Shown here: positions 51,714 through 61,143 of the stretch, piece after piece
How positions within the stretch are numbered: position 1 is the first letter of the stretch
Layout: each line of letters begins with the position of its first letter
NCBI GenBank assembly: GCA_028698875.1
Contig: JAQVVR010000005.1
Coordinates: 69,841 to 133,840, forward strand
DNA length: 64,000 nt
Source of the DNA: Candidatus Izemoplasmatales bacterium
Lineage (GTDB): Bacteria; Bacillota_I; Bacilli_A; Izemoplasmatales; Hujiaoplasmataceae
Direction of reading: 5' to 3'
Program-made: the position numbers and the translations under genes
The notes under the pieces: generated by a model
Seen by the model: the letters and a program-made list of their open reading frames with translations, nothing else
What the model was told of the DNA's origin: nothing
Database searches by the model: none

Positions 51714-52742
51714 ATGGATAAACCAGAAATTATCAAGTTAGATTATCAGAATCTTGGCTTTAGCTACATAAAGTTGAAATATAATTATATTTCTTATTAT
51801 CGTAACGGCCAATGGGATGAAGGCGTTTTACGGGGTGAAGATACGGTTACTATCGCCGCGACGTCCACTTGTCTTCATTATGGTCAAGAAGCATTTGAAG
51901 GCATGAAAGCCTTTCGTCGTCAAGATGGAGGCATTCAACTATTTCGACCTGATGAAAACGCTAAACGACTTCAACGCTCATGTAAACGGCTGTTAATGCC
52001 AGAAATACCGATTGATAAGTTTATTAACGCTGTTAAATTGGTTGTCAAAGCCAATCAAGAATATGTTCCACCATATGAATCAAAAGCCTCATTATATATC
52101 CGTCCCTATATTCTGGGGATTGGTGATAACATGGGGGTCAGACCAGCAAAAGAATACTTATTTGGGATCATTTGTACACCGGTAGGCGCTTATTTCAAAG
52201 GTGGGCTGGCGCCAGTTAATTTTAATGTTACCGAATATGACCGGGCGGCTCCTAATGGTACCGGTGATATCAAAGTCGGAGGCAATTACGCTGCTAGTTT
52301 GCATTCTCATGAGGTTGCAAAAGAAAAAGGTTTCGCTGACTGTATTTACCTTGATCCGTTAACGCACACCAAAATTGACGAGGCTGGGGCCGCTAACTTT
52401 TTCGCCATTACTCGTGATAATCGACTTATCACTCCATATTCAAAATCGATTTTGCCTTCGATAACTAGGATGTCTATTATGCAGATTGCTCGTGATTACT
52501 TAGGAATGGTAGCGGAACATCAGGATGTATATATCGACAAGCTTGATGAATATACTGAAGCAGGAGCCTGCGGGACGGCTGCGGTTATTTCACCAATTGG
52601 AGGAATTGAATACCAAGGAAAAATGCATGTGTTTCATAGTTTGACCGAAGTTGGACCAATAACCAGAAAATTATATGATTTATTAACCGGAATTCAATAT
52701 GGTGATGTAGTCGCACCAGAAGGCTGGATTTATCTGGTTTAA
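51714..52742 (+). CDS. ilvE: Branched-chain amino acid aminotransferase
   Basis: A fold-type IV PLP enzyme that exchanges amino groups between Leu/Ile/Val and 2-oxoglutarate. It has 342 residues. Family blocks are LHYGQEAFEGMKAF, RPYILGIGDNMGV, GTGDIKVGGNYAASL with the PLP lysine, DEAGAANFFAI and EAGACGTAAVISPIGGI, matching the type II (longer) BCAT group. The start is taken as the ATG at 51714; the nearest AAGG is about 13 bases away, and ATGs at 51693 and 51678 are possible, so the N-terminus is uncertain. No other branched-chain genes adjoin; a catabolic role in amino-acid fermentation is equally possible. Confidence 0.9.
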   Translation: MDKPEIIKLDYQNLGFSYIKLKYNYISYYRNGQWDEGVLRGEDTVTIAATSTCLHYGQEAFEGMKAFRRQDGGIQLFRPDENAKRLQRSCKRLLMPEIPIDKFINAVKLVVKANQEYVPPYESKASLYIRPYILGIGDNMGVRPAKEYLFGIICTPVGAYFKGGLAPVNFNVTEYDRAAPNGTGDIKVGGNYAASLHSHEVAKEKGFADCIYLDPLTHTKIDEAGAANFFAITRDNRLITPYSKSILPSITRMSIMQIARDYLGMVAEHQDVYIDKLDEYTEAGACGTAAVISPIGGIEYQGKMHVFHSLTEVGPITRKLYDLLTGIQYGDVVAPEGWIYLV

Positions 52743-52770
52743 CATCATTTTACATCTGGAAACGCGCAAG

Positions 52771-52803
52771 AAACGGAGTACCTCCCCGAGGAACTCCGTT
52801 TTT
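52771..52803 (+). terminator. Terminator after ilvE
   Basis: AAACGGAGT / ACTCCGTTT arms, with an inner CTC-GAG pair, followed by Ts. Confidence 0.88.
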
Positions 52804-52832
52804 AAAAAGATAGCTACAAGGGAGCGAAGCAC

Positions 52833-54062
52833 ATGGACAAATCATTGAAAAAGCGGGCTTTTATCTTTTTATTGTTTTTGGGTTTTATCAGTTTGTTGTC
52901 CGATTTTACCCATGAGGGTGCCAGGAGTATCTATGGCAATTATCTGGGACTGATTGGTGTCAGTGCTTTTTTAGTGGCGTTTATTTCCGGACTTGGTGAA
53001 TTCTTAGGTCAGGGATTACGGATTGTGACAGGATATATCGCTGATAAGACGAAGAAATACTGGTTCATGATGATTTTGGGTTATGCCGTTAATTTATTAG
53101 TGATTCCATTATTGGGATTGATTGATGGATCACTATGGCAGGTTGCTCTGATTTTAATTGTATTAGAACGGGTTGGAAAAGCCATTCGTGCTCCAGCAAA
53201 AAGCGCTCTTACTTCCTTTACCGCTCCCCATCTTGGCGCGGGAAAAGCATTTGCGATTCAAGAGGCGCTTGACCAAATTGGGGCTTTCTTGGGGCCGCTA
53301 TTAGTCTTCATTATTTTGGGAACGAGTGATGCGGATCCATTATCAAAATATCAGTTGTCGTTTGGTGTTTTAGGAATTTTTGCAATCATGACTTTAGTGT
53401 TGCTAGTGATTGCCAAAACCAAATATCCGCATCCGGATCAATTTGAACAAAAAACTAACAGTACTAGCTTCAAAGGTAATGCCATTTTTATAATCTATAT
53501 GGTTGCCATTTGTTTTATTGCTTTAGGATTTATTGATTATCCGGTCATTGCTTTGCATCTTGAAAACGCCCAAGCGATAAATGTAATTTATATTCCATTG
53601 CTATATTCAGTAGCCATGGGAGTGGATGCTTTATCAGCACTTATTTTTGGCCACCTGTTTGACAAAATCGGCGTAAAATCGTTAGTCATTGCCATGTTAA
53701 TCGCTATGTTATTTGCCCCTTTCATTTTCCTTTCTAATTCGATGGTAATGCAAATTATTGGGGTAGTCCTGTGGGGAATTGGCATGGGGGCGCAGGAATC
53801 GATATTAAAATCGGTGGTCGCAACAATTGTCTCTAAAGAAAAGCGGGCGACCGCATATGGAATCTTTAATTCGGTTTTTGGTCTGGCTTGGTTCATTGGG
53901 TCAACGATTGTTGGTTTGCTTTATGGTTGGTCATTATTAGCTGTGGTAATTTTTTCAGTGGTTATGGAAATAATTGGAGTGCTGTTATTGGTTGTCTTTC
54001 ATCATAAACAAAAATCACTTCCAACTATGATGGGTCAGTCGACACCGGAAGTGACAAATTAA
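52833..54062 (+). CDS. Major facilitator superfamily transporter
   Basis: A 409-residue protein with twelve hydrophobic helices. The first helix ends in LSDFTHEGARSIYGNYL, a signature of a distinct MFS group in bacteria and archaea; GYIADKTKKYW is the loop 2-3 motif, repeated in the second half as GHLFDKIGVKS. ERVGKAIRAPAKSALTS is also group-typical. Substrate unknown. AAGGGAG lies eight bases before the ATG. It sits behind the ilvE terminator and shows no clear terminator of its own. Confidence 0.85.
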   Translation: MDKSLKKRAFIFLLFLGFISLLSDFTHEGARSIYGNYLGLIGVSAFLVAFISGLGEFLGQGLRIVTGYIADKTKKYWFMMILGYAVNLLVIPLLGLIDGSLWQVALILIVLERVGKAIRAPAKSALTSFTAPHLGAGKAFAIQEALDQIGAFLGPLLVFIILGTSDADPLSKYQLSFGVLGIFAIMTLVLLVIAKTKYPHPDQFEQKTNSTSFKGNAIFIIYMVAICFIALGFIDYPVIALHLENAQAINVIYIPLLYSVAMGVDALSALIFGHLFDKIGVKSLVIAMLIAMLFAPFIFLSNSMVMQIIGVVLWGIGMGAQESILKSVVATIVSKEKRATAYGIFNSVFGLAWFIGSTIVGLLYGWSLLAVVIFSVVMEIIGVLLLVVFHHKQKSLPTMMGQSTPEVTN

Positions 54063-54199
54063 CGAACAAGTTGGTTTCCGCAAAGGAAATTGACTGATAA
54101 CGGTTTCTTTGTGCAAATTGGTTATTTTCTTTTTTACCAAAAAAGTGTATGATATTAACAAATCTATTGTAGGTGAACAAAAGAGAAAGGACGTTTCAT

Positions 54200-55372
54200 A
54201 TGGCGGATAAGAAACTTAGGATTGGCTTTTTCGTCGATGTCTTTTTCCCGATGATTGATGGTGTTGTCGTGGTCATTGACAACTATGCCAAACGATTATC
54301 AGAAACAGCAGAAGTCATTGTCTTCGCTCCCAGTGCCCGCAATCATAATTACATTGAAAATCGTCCATATCGAGTTGTTCGTAGTCAAAAAATTATGGTC
54401 ATGGGTTTAGATTATGATTTATCTATGCCTTTTATGGATCTTAAATTCCAAAAGGAGTTAGCACACGCTAACCTAGACATCGTCCATATCCATTCTCCAT
54501 TTGGAATTGGCATCATTGGCATTAATTATGCAAAAAAGCATCACATTCCAGTTGTGGGCACTATTCACAGCCAATATTACCGCGATTTTTTACAAAAAAC
54601 AAAAAGTCATAAAGTAGCGGAACTGATGAATAAGCAAGTTATCTCAATTTATAACAAGTGTGATGAATGTTGGACTGTTAATCAGACTATCATTGATTTG
54701 TACCGCGGATTTGGCATCAAAAAGCCAATGTTGATTCATAAAAATGCTACGGATTTCGAACCACTTCCTCAAGATAGAGATATGGAGTTGCGAAAACAAC
54801 TGGCAATCACTGAGGATGATCATATCTTCTTATTTGTTGGCCGCCTTGAGATTGTCAAGAATATTTATTTTCTTTTGGATGCTTTGATTAGTTTACATCA
54901 AAGTGGCATCAAATTCAAAATGTTATTTATTGGAACCGGTCCGGAAACCGATGAGATTAAAACTCGCATCAGTAGACATGGCATGGAGGATATCGTTCTC
55001 ATGCTTGGTCGAGTCGAAGATCGCATGCTACTAGCTCGGTATTATCGTTTAGCGGAATTGTTTTTGTTTCCATCGCTTTATGATACAAATTCTTTAGTGC
55101 AAATTGAAGCTGCCAGTCAGAAGACGCCCACTGTCTTTTTGGAGGGCGCTGCCACGGCAGCGCTTGTCATTAATCGCCAAAATGGGTTTTTATCGCCAGA
55201 TGACCCCGAGCAGTTTGCGCAATTAATAACTAATATCTTAGCTGATAAAAACTTATATGCTCAGGTTAGTGAAGGGTGTTTTAGGGATTTATATCGTCCT
55301 TGGAATGATACCGTTAAAGGAATTTCGCTTCGGTATCGGCAATTGGTAGCCAGTTATGCGCTTAAAAAATAA
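54200..55372 (+). CDS. GT4-family glycosyltransferase
   Basis: A 390-residue retaining GT-B enzyme. The N-terminal Rossmann domain begins with IGFFVDVFFPMIDGVVVVI, and HIHSPFGIGIIGINYA follows; the C-terminal nucleotide-sugar domain has FVGRLEIVKN and LFLFPSLYDTNSLVQIEAAS with the conserved Glu. The pattern resembles diacylglycerol glucosyltransferases that make membrane glycolipids in Acholeplasma-type bacteria; that is family-level inference. The ATG at 54200 follows AAAGG; the GTG at 54173 lies before that site. A lipoprotein gene follows after 30 bases. Confidence 0.85.
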   Translation: MADKKLRIGFFVDVFFPMIDGVVVVIDNYAKRLSETAEVIVFAPSARNHNYIENRPYRVVRSQKIMVMGLDYDLSMPFMDLKFQKELAHANLDIVHIHSPFGIGIIGINYAKKHHIPVVGTIHSQYYRDFLQKTKSHKVAELMNKQVISIYNKCDECWTVNQTIIDLYRGFGIKKPMLIHKNATDFEPLPQDRDMELRKQLAITEDDHIFLFVGRLEIVKNIYFLLDALISLHQSGIKFKMLFIGTGPETDEIKTRISRHGMEDIVLMLGRVEDRMLLARYYRLAELFLFPSLYDTNSLVQIEAASQKTPTVFLEGAATAALVINRQNGFLSPDDPEQFAQLITNILADKNLYAQVSEGCFRDLYRPWNDTVKGISLRYRQLVASYALKK

Positions 55373-55402
55373 AAACGAATTCTAAATAAAGGCAGGAACA
55401 AT

Positions 55403-55957
55403 ATGAAAAAAATAATGTTGGTTTTATTACTGATGCTTAGTTCTTTGGCAACGATTGGCTGTTCAGCCAATGAAACGTTAGCTGCTTTCATTACTAAATT
55501 CACTGCTTCGACGAATCATCAGATGGTCTTGTCGATGTACTCGCCAGAACAAGGTTTTGTTTCATTGACATATCAAATTGATGGAAATAAAACTTTTACG
55601 GGTAATTCCACCGATCCATCATCGGATGTTTTCACGCTTAATTATAATGGCATCATGTACCTTTACACTCAAGATGAGGACACAAGTTCATGGGTTAGAG
55701 AGGTTTCTACCGATGAGCTTGATAGTGTCTTTAACATTGCTTCGGGAATGGTCGCTACTGATTTTCGGGAAACTGGTACCAATGAATTTACTCTAAAAAG
55801 CAATTTCCTTAATGATTATGAGATGGATTCTTTTGTTATTGAAATCACGGATGAAGGCGCAATTTTTACAATAACCGCTGATGGCATTCAAATGACAATC
55901 ACAATTTCAGAGTTTGATAATATTTCGATTACTTTACCCTCCATAGCTGCAGAATGA
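55403..55957 (+). CDS. Small lipoprotein of unknown function
   Basis: A 184-residue exported lipoprotein; signal peptide MKKIMLVLLLMLSSLATIGC with lipidated Cys20. The mature part looks beta-rich (VSLTYQIDGNKTFTGN, FTLNYNGIMYLYTQ, DEGAIFTITADGIQMTITI), recalling the folds of small outer-surface lipid- or sensor-type lipoproteins, but I recognise no family. It follows the glycosyltransferase gene by 30 bases and precedes the phosphofructokinase gene by 55, with no terminator between, so all three may be co-transcribed. Confidence 0.72.
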   Translation: MKKIMLVLLLMLSSLATIGCSANETLAAFITKFTASTNHQMVLSMYSPEQGFVSLTYQIDGNKTFTGNSTDPSSDVFTLNYNGIMYLYTQDEDTSSWVREVSTDELDSVFNIASGMVATDFRETGTNEFTLKSNFLNDYEMDSFVIEITDEGAIFTITADGIQMTITISEFDNISITLPSIAAE

Positions 55958-56012
55958 GGCGTGATTAGTAAATAACATAACAGCGGCAAGTTTATATATT
56001 AGGGGATGGTTT

Positions 56013-57239
56013 GTGAATATGAAAGCAATACAAGGAAATGTTTTATATGGTCAATCGGGAGGACCGACTGCGGTTATTAATGCTTCCGCCTATGGGGTTA
56101 TTAAAGAAGCTTTACGGCATACCGATATAATTCCGGAAATCTATGCCATGAAGTATGGCATTAGAGGTGCTTTAAACGGAGAACTTATCCAAATCCGCAA
56201 CCAAGACGATGCGGATTTGGAAAAATTACCTTCAACTCCGGGCGCTGCCTTTGGATCAGTTCGCTATAAATTAAAAGATTTTTCCGTTGATGAAACTGAT
56301 TATTGTCACCTTTTAGCAGTTTTGAAGCACTATAATATTCGCTTTTTCTTCTTAAACGGCGGAAACGACTCTATGGATACCTGTGACAAAGTGGATCGTT
56401 ACCTTCAACGGGAAGGCTATCAATGCCAAGTCATTGGTATTCCGAAGACCATTGATAATGATTTGCCGATTACTGATCATTCACCCGGATATGGCAGTGC
56501 TGCAAAATACATTGCAAATACGATAATGGAAATCGTTTGTGACACGATTTCATATCCGAAAAGTAAAGTCGCAATTGTCGAAATCATGGGACGTCATTCC
56601 GGATGGCTAACGGCCTCAAGCCATATAGCTACCCATAATGGTTCGGGTCCTGATCTCATCTATTTACCTGAGATTCCGTTTAACTCAGAACAATTTTTAG
56701 CTGATGTTAAGCGCATATATACCGCTAAAAACCGATGTGTTATTGCCGTTTCTGAAGGTATTTCTGATCAAGAAGGTCATTTTTTGGGGCTTTCATCACG
56801 AGCGCGTGATGATTTTGGTCACGCAATGCTAGGCGGGGTTGCGCATTCATTAGCCGATTTGGTTTCGGAAAAACTCGGATATGATACTAGGCCAATGGAA
56901 CTAGGTTTGGTACAACGCTGTGCATCCCATTTGCAAAGTAAGGTTGATTTGCAGGAAGCAATCATGGTCGGTAGAGTCGCTGTTAGAAGGGCGCTTGCTG
57001 GTGATAATGGAGTAATGATATGCATCAGACGAAAGCAAAACGATCCGTATGACGTCAGTTATTTTACCCACCCATTTGCGGATATAGCTAATGGCGAAGC
57101 CATGATGCCTAGAAACATGATTAACGCTAGTGGAAACGGTTTAACCGATGCATTTCTTGATTATGTCTTACCACTCGTTCAAGGCGAGGTAAAACCAAAA
57201 TATAAACAAGGTGTTGTCGGCTTTTGTCACATAAAATAA
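56013..57239 (+). CDS. 6-phosphofructokinase, pyrophosphate-type
   Basis: Phosphorylates fructose-6-phosphate, here probably with pyrophosphate rather than ATP. 408 residues from the GTG at 56013 (AGGGG seven bases before), or 406 from the ATG at 56019. The family opening YGQSGGPTAVINAS is present. FFLNGGNDSMDT has Asn-Asp where ATP-dependent enzymes have Asp-Gly (GGDGS); an Asp here is the mark of PPi-dependent forms. PKTIDNDLPITDHSPGYGSAAKY is the substrate/catalytic block, with Lys of PKTIDND as the second PPi marker. Reversible PPi-PFK is common in Acholeplasma-like and other anaerobes. Confidence 0.9.
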   Translation: MNMKAIQGNVLYGQSGGPTAVINASAYGVIKEALRHTDIIPEIYAMKYGIRGALNGELIQIRNQDDADLEKLPSTPGAAFGSVRYKLKDFSVDETDYCHLLAVLKHYNIRFFFLNGGNDSMDTCDKVDRYLQREGYQCQVIGIPKTIDNDLPITDHSPGYGSAAKYIANTIMEIVCDTISYPKSKVAIVEIMGRHSGWLTASSHIATHNGSGPDLIYLPEIPFNSEQFLADVKRIYTAKNRCVIAVSEGISDQEGHFLGLSSRARDDFGHAMLGGVAHSLADLVSEKLGYDTRPMELGLVQRCASHLQSKVDLQEAIMVGRVAVRRALAGDNGVMICIRRKQNDPYDVSYFTHPFADIANGEAMMPRNMINASGNGLTDAFLDYVLPLVQGEVKPKYKQGVVGFCHIK

Positions 57240-57244
57240 AGTTT

Positions 57245-57272
57245 AGGATGGTCATTTTGGACATCCTTTTTG
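57245..57272 (+). terminator. Terminator after phosphofructokinase
   Basis: AGGATGGTC-attttg-GACATCCT (one bulged base) followed by TTTTTG. Confidence 0.75.
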
Positions 57273-57312
57273 TTTTCGATGGAAAAAAAGTCCAAATATA
57301 AGTAAAGTAGTG

Positions 57313-57351
57313 TATAATTATAACTACATATTTTATAATGATGTAGTTATA
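57313..57351 (+). promoter_or_regulatory. -10 element and inverted repeat before the DEAD-box gene
   Basis: TATAAT (57313-57318) is followed at once by a perfect 11-base inverted repeat, TATAACTACAT-N11-ATGTAGTTATA (57319-57351), which would span the transcription start and 5' leader. It can be an operator or an RNA hairpin. No good -35 is visible. Confidence 0.6.
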
Positions 57352-57394
57352 TATAAATGATAAAATTAGTAACATCGAAGGAGAAACACATTTA

Positions 57395-58666
57395 ATGACT
57401 TTTGCAAAATTACAAATTATTGAACCGATTCAACGGGCATTAGCTGTTGAGGGTTATGAAATACCCACCCCCATCCAAACTCAGGCAATTCCGATTTTGT
57501 TAGCGGGAGGGGACGTTTTAGGTAGTGCTCAAACCGGCACCGGAAAAACAGCCGCATTTGCAATTCCGATTTTACAGAACCTCACGCAAACAACTTCTGT
57601 TGGTGGTCCCAGACTGATACAAGCTTTGGTATTGACGCCAACACGCGAGTTGGCATTACAAATTAAAGATAGCTTTATAGCATATGGCAAGTTTATGAAG
57701 CATCGAACCGTGGTTATCTTCGGTGGTGTCCCCCAACGTCCCCAACAAGCCGCTTTACGAGCGGGTGTTGATATATTGGTGGCGACCCCCGGTCGGCTTT
57801 TGGATTTGATGAACCAGAAAATCGTTGATTTATCCCATATTCGATTTTTTGTTTTAGATGAAGCTGATCGGATGCTAGATATGGGCTTTATCAATGATGT
57901 TAAAAAAGTAATTGCGGTATTACCTAAACGTCGTCAGACGATGTTATTTTCGGCAACGATGCCCGAAGAAATCGCCAAATTATCGGCTTCGATTCTGATT
58001 AATCCGACTCGAATTGCCGTTGTTCCCGTGGAAACCACCATTGATGCTATCAATCAAGCAATCTATTTTGTATCCAAAAAAAATAAAATCAATTTATTGA
58101 TTGAATTATTAAACGATAAACGCATTACTTCCGCTTTGGTGTTTTCGCGCACTAAACACGGTGCCAATCGGATTGTTAAAGACCTTGGATTGGCGCATGT
58201 TGATGCCGATGCAATTCATGGCAATAAATCTCAAGGCGCTCGTCAAGCGGCACTCTTTAAATTTAAAAACAAACAGATGCGCGTTTTAGTCGCTACCGAT
58301 ATCGCAGCACGAGGATTAGATATCGATCAATTGTCACATGTCATCAACTTTGATTTACCTGAAGTTCCCGAGACCTATATTCACCGGATTGGTCGAACCG
58401 GCCGGGCGGGTCTGGAAGGGGCGGCCATCTCCTTTTGTGCCGAAGAAGAACTCGGTTTGTTAAATGATATTCAAAAGCATATCAAAAAAATCATTCCGGT
58501 AGTCAAAAATCATCCATATGCAGTCATCTATGTTGACGCACCCACGACTTTGACGGCCAAAATTACTGTTAAAAAACCAGCACCAAAACCAATGGTTCCC
58601 AAGAATTTTTCACCGCATGATACCAAAAGTAACCATCACCACAATTCACGAAAGGCAAGACAATAA
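57395..58666 (+). CDS. DEAD-box ATP-dependent RNA helicase
   Basis: Unwinds RNA structures in ribosome assembly or mRNA decay. It has 423 residues with all motifs: Q-motif (PTPIQTQAI), AQTGTGKTAAF (I), PTRELALQI (Ia), DEADRMLDMGF (II), SATMP (III), ATDIAARGLDI (V) and HRIGRTGRAG (VI). The C-terminal tail of about 45 residues is basic and His/Lys-rich, a likely RNA-binding extension as in CshA/RhlE-type helicases. Exact orthology (CshA, CshB, RhlE) cannot be settled. Its 5' region has an unusual inverted repeat. Confidence 0.94.
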   Translation: MTFAKLQIIEPIQRALAVEGYEIPTPIQTQAIPILLAGGDVLGSAQTGTGKTAAFAIPILQNLTQTTSVGGPRLIQALVLTPTRELALQIKDSFIAYGKFMKHRTVVIFGGVPQRPQQAALRAGVDILVATPGRLLDLMNQKIVDLSHIRFFVLDEADRMLDMGFINDVKKVIAVLPKRRQTMLFSATMPEEIAKLSASILINPTRIAVVPVETTIDAINQAIYFVSKKNKINLLIELLNDKRITSALVFSRTKHGANRIVKDLGLAHVDADAIHGNKSQGARQAALFKFKNKQMRVLVATDIAARGLDIDQLSHVINFDLPEVPETYIHRIGRTGRAGLEGAAISFCAEEELGLLNDIQKHIKKIIPVVKNHPYAVIYVDAPTTLTAKITVKKPAPKPMVPKNFSPHDTKSNHHHNSRKARQ

Positions 58667-58688
58667 AACTACCTGAGAGGTGCATAAT

Positions 58689-59186
58689 ATGATTATTACT
58701 AACCGATTGATTCTCATTGACCTCCAACCTGAAGAACTTCGATTTTGGCTGGATGATTGCTCGGCATTAGAACGAAAATACAATGTAACGTATCGCGGTG
58801 AAGATCTTTCTGGTGAATTTGGATCAATCGTTGCCAAACAAACAGCTGTGGTTGAAAATGATCCTAGTCATTATATTTGGCTAACATTTTGGTGGTTTGT
58901 CCGTCAATCGGATCGGGTTGTTTTGGGTAGTGCTTGCTTTAAGTCAATTCCTCATGATGGTCAAGTCGAAATCGGATATGGAATTGGATCAGATTATGCT
59001 TTGCACGGTTATACTACCGAAGCTGTTAAAGCATTATGCACTTTCGCTTTCACTTTTGCGGAAGTAAAAACCATCATTGCGGAAACGGATACCAAAAACA
59101 TTGCCTCCCAAAGAGTTTTACAAAAATGTGGGATGGTTAAGTACCAAGCCGACGAAAAATCGATATGGTGGCGTCTCGAAAAATAA
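58689..59186 (+). CDS. GNAT-family acetyltransferase, RimJ/RimL-like
   Basis: A 165-residue protein with the RimJ/RimL layout: N-terminal ITNRLILIDLQPEELRFWL, central GSACFKSIPHDGQVEIGYGI, acetyl-CoA motif region ALHGYTTEAVKALCTFAF and the C-terminal ETDTKNIASQRVLQKCGMVK. These enzymes acetylate N-terminal amino groups of ribosomal proteins or small amines. The ATG at 58689 follows GAGAGGTG; the GTG at 58680 lies inside that site. It starts 22 bases after the helicase gene and shares its transcript. Confidence 0.9.
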   Translation: MIITNRLILIDLQPEELRFWLDDCSALERKYNVTYRGEDLSGEFGSIVAKQTAVVENDPSHYIWLTFWWFVRQSDRVVLGSACFKSIPHDGQVEIGYGIGSDYALHGYTTEAVKALCTFAFTFAEVKTIIAETDTKNIASQRVLQKCGMVKYQADEKSIWWRLEK

Positions 59187-59191
59187 AAAAT

Positions 59192-59222
59192 AAGTCGCTC
59201 ATCCGTTGATGAACGACTTTTC
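59192..59222. terminator. Bidirectional terminator
   Basis: AAGTCG-c-TCATC-cgtt-GATGA-a-CGACTT with A- and T-runs, between the acetyltransferase and birA. Confidence 0.9.
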
Positions 59223-59227
59223 TTTGA

Positions 59228-59962
59228 TTACTTAACCGGTAATTCGCGGTTATCGGAAAGTGACACTTCTCCGCTCCGGATGTATATTTGGCCTTCGGAC
59301 GTTGAAACCGACAACGATCCATCTAAAGCCATTAACCCAGCTTTTCCTTTATACTCTTGATTATCACGATAAAAAGTGATCGATCTTCCCACTAGGGAAG
59401 AGAAGCGATTACAGTACTTTAAGAAATCATCATTGCCACTGCGCCAAATTTGAAATTCCGCTTGGAAGGTTTTAGCAATTTCATCAATTAAAGCGTCAAT
59501 GTCATAACTACGCTCGGTTTCGATGGCCAAAGAGGTTGATTTAACGACAATATCCTCGGGGAATGTCAGGTTATTGACATTGATGCCAAAACCAACGACA
59601 ACACCTTGTAAAGCAGCACCTTCAAAAACACTTTCGACCAATACTCCAACCAATTTTTTTTCGGTCATAATAATGTCATTGGGCCATTTGATTAATATCC
59701 GGGGAACATAGTGCGAAAGCACTTTATGAACACTGGTAATAGCAACCAAGGGAATCCGGTCAATTAAATCGACTGGTATATCATTTTTGATTAAAATCGA
59801 AAACAACGCAGAATGACGATCATCATTCCAAAGTCGTCCTAATCGCCCCCGACCTTCAGTTTGATGCGTTGTCGAGACCAAGAAAAAATCCGCCAATTCA
59901 CGATGGTGTTCTTTAAGAAAAGCATTCGTAGAGAGAATGGTGTCAAAGTGGATTTTTTTCAT
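59228..59962 (-). CDS. birA: Biotin-protein ligase, monofunctional
   Basis: Joins biotin to the carrier lysine via biotinyl-AMP. The 244-residue protein begins directly with the catalytic domain (IHFDTILSTNAFLKEHH); the N-terminal DNA-binding domain of bifunctional BirA repressors is absent. GRGRLGRLW is the biotin/ATP loop, KWPNDI the catalytic Lys block and GVVVGFGINVN a further conserved block; the C-terminal SH3-like domain is present. It is the last gene of the oxaloacetate decarboxylase operon, 12 bases behind oadB, which places the ligase with its substrate. Confidence 0.94.
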   Translation of the reverse strand: MKKIHFDTILSTNAFLKEHHRELADFFLVSTTHQTEGRGRLGRLWNDDRHSALFSILIKNDIPVDLIDRIPLVAITSVHKVLSHYVPRILIKWPNDIIMTEKKLVGVLVESVFEGAALQGVVVGFGINVNNLTFPEDIVVKSTSLAIETERSYDIDALIDEIAKTFQAEFQIWRSGNDDFLKYCNRFSSLVGRSITFYRDNQEYKGKAGLMALDGSLSVSTSEGQIYIRSGEVSLSDNRELPVK

Positions 59963-59974
59963 TGTTTTATCTCA

Positions 59975-61138
59975 CTACCCCCCAAAGAGCATCAAGAATA
60001 AGCCGCCGACGACGGCCACACCGATTTGACCGGCGACATTAGGACCCATTGCATGCATCAGTAAGAAATTTGTTGGATCCTCTTTCTGACCCATTTTTTG
60101 GACAACACGGGCTGACATTGGTAACGCACTGACACCGGCAGCACCTATCATGGGATTGACTTTACCTTTCGAAGTCCAGCACATCAACTTGCCACCTAAA
60201 ACGCCGGTAGCTGTAGCTAGGACAAATGCGACAATTCCTAATGTGAAGATCCCTAAAGTTTCCACGGTTAGGAATACTTCACCTGAGGCAGTTGCGCCGA
60301 CTGTGAGTCCTAAAAGGATTGTGACGATGTATAACATCGCGTTACTGGCGGTATGAACCAAATTTGGAACGACACCGGATTCTTTGATAAGGTTACCTAA
60401 CATGAGCATGCCGATTAGCGGTGCACTTGAAGGTACTAATAAGATACAAACTAAGGCGACAACAATTGGGAACATCAGTCGTTCCATGTGACTGACGGGA
60501 CGGAGCTGTTCCATCTTGATGGCCCGTTCTTTTTTCGTGGTTAATAAGCGGATCACTGGTGGCTGAATAATTGGCACAAGTGACATATAGGAATAAGCTG
60601 CTAAGGATATCGCGCCTAACAAATGCGGAGCGAGATTCGATCCCAGAATAATAGCGGTTGGACCATCTGCGCCACCAATAACGGAAGTAGCCGCAGCTTC
60701 ACCGGGAGTGAAACCAAAGATAGCAATCGCTCCTAAAAAGGTGACGAAGATACCAACTTGGGCGGCAGCCCCAAGTAACATGCTTTTGGGATTGGCAATC
60801 AGCGGACCAAAATCGGTTGTGGCGCCAATGCCAATAAAGATTAGGCAAGGATAGATTTCCGATTCGACCCCAAAATAAAGAAACCCCAATAAGCCACTAT
60901 AACTGATATCTCCGGATACTGGGTCAACTGTTTTTATAAACAAATCAGATCCGGGCAAATTGACTAGTAACATACCCATGGCAATCGGAATCAATAGATA
61001 TGGCTCAAAGCCTTTGAAAATGGCTAAATACATCATGGTAAGGGCAATAACAATCATGACTACGTATTTCCAGCCGCCTTCCGCAAAGAATTGAGCGATA
61101 CCGGTTGATTCGAGAAAATCAATAAAAGTCTGCCACAT
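59975..61138 (-). CDS. oadB: Sodium-translocating decarboxylase subunit beta
   Basis: The membrane subunit that decarboxylates carboxybiotin and exports Na+. It has 387 residues and about ten hydrophobic segments. Family blocks are GIGATTDFGPLIANPKSML, containing the Na+-site Asp, and SVIGGADGPTAIILGSNLAP; the C-terminal GAAGVSALPMSARVVQ and HAMGPNVAGQIGVAV are also typical. It follows the biotin carrier gene by five bases. Na+ export driven by decarboxylation fits a fermentative lifestyle. Confidence 0.95.
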   Translation of the reverse strand: MWQTFIDFLESTGIAQFFAEGGWKYVVMIVIALTMMYLAIFKGFEPYLLIPIAMGMLLVNLPGSDLFIKTVDPVSGDISYSGLLGFLYFGVESEIYPCLIFIGIGATTDFGPLIANPKSMLLGAAAQVGIFVTFLGAIAIFGFTPGEAAATSVIGGADGPTAIILGSNLAPHLLGAISLAAYSYMSLVPIIQPPVIRLLTTKKERAIKMEQLRPVSHMERLMFPIVVALVCILLVPSSAPLIGMLMLGNLIKESGVVPNLVHTASNAMLYIVTILLGLTVGATASGEVFLTVETLGIFTLGIVAFVLATATGVLGGKLMCWTSKGKVNPMIGAAGVSALPMSARVVQKMGQKEDPTNFLLMHAMGPNVAGQIGVAVVGGLFLMLFGG

Positions 61139-61143
61139 ATCGG

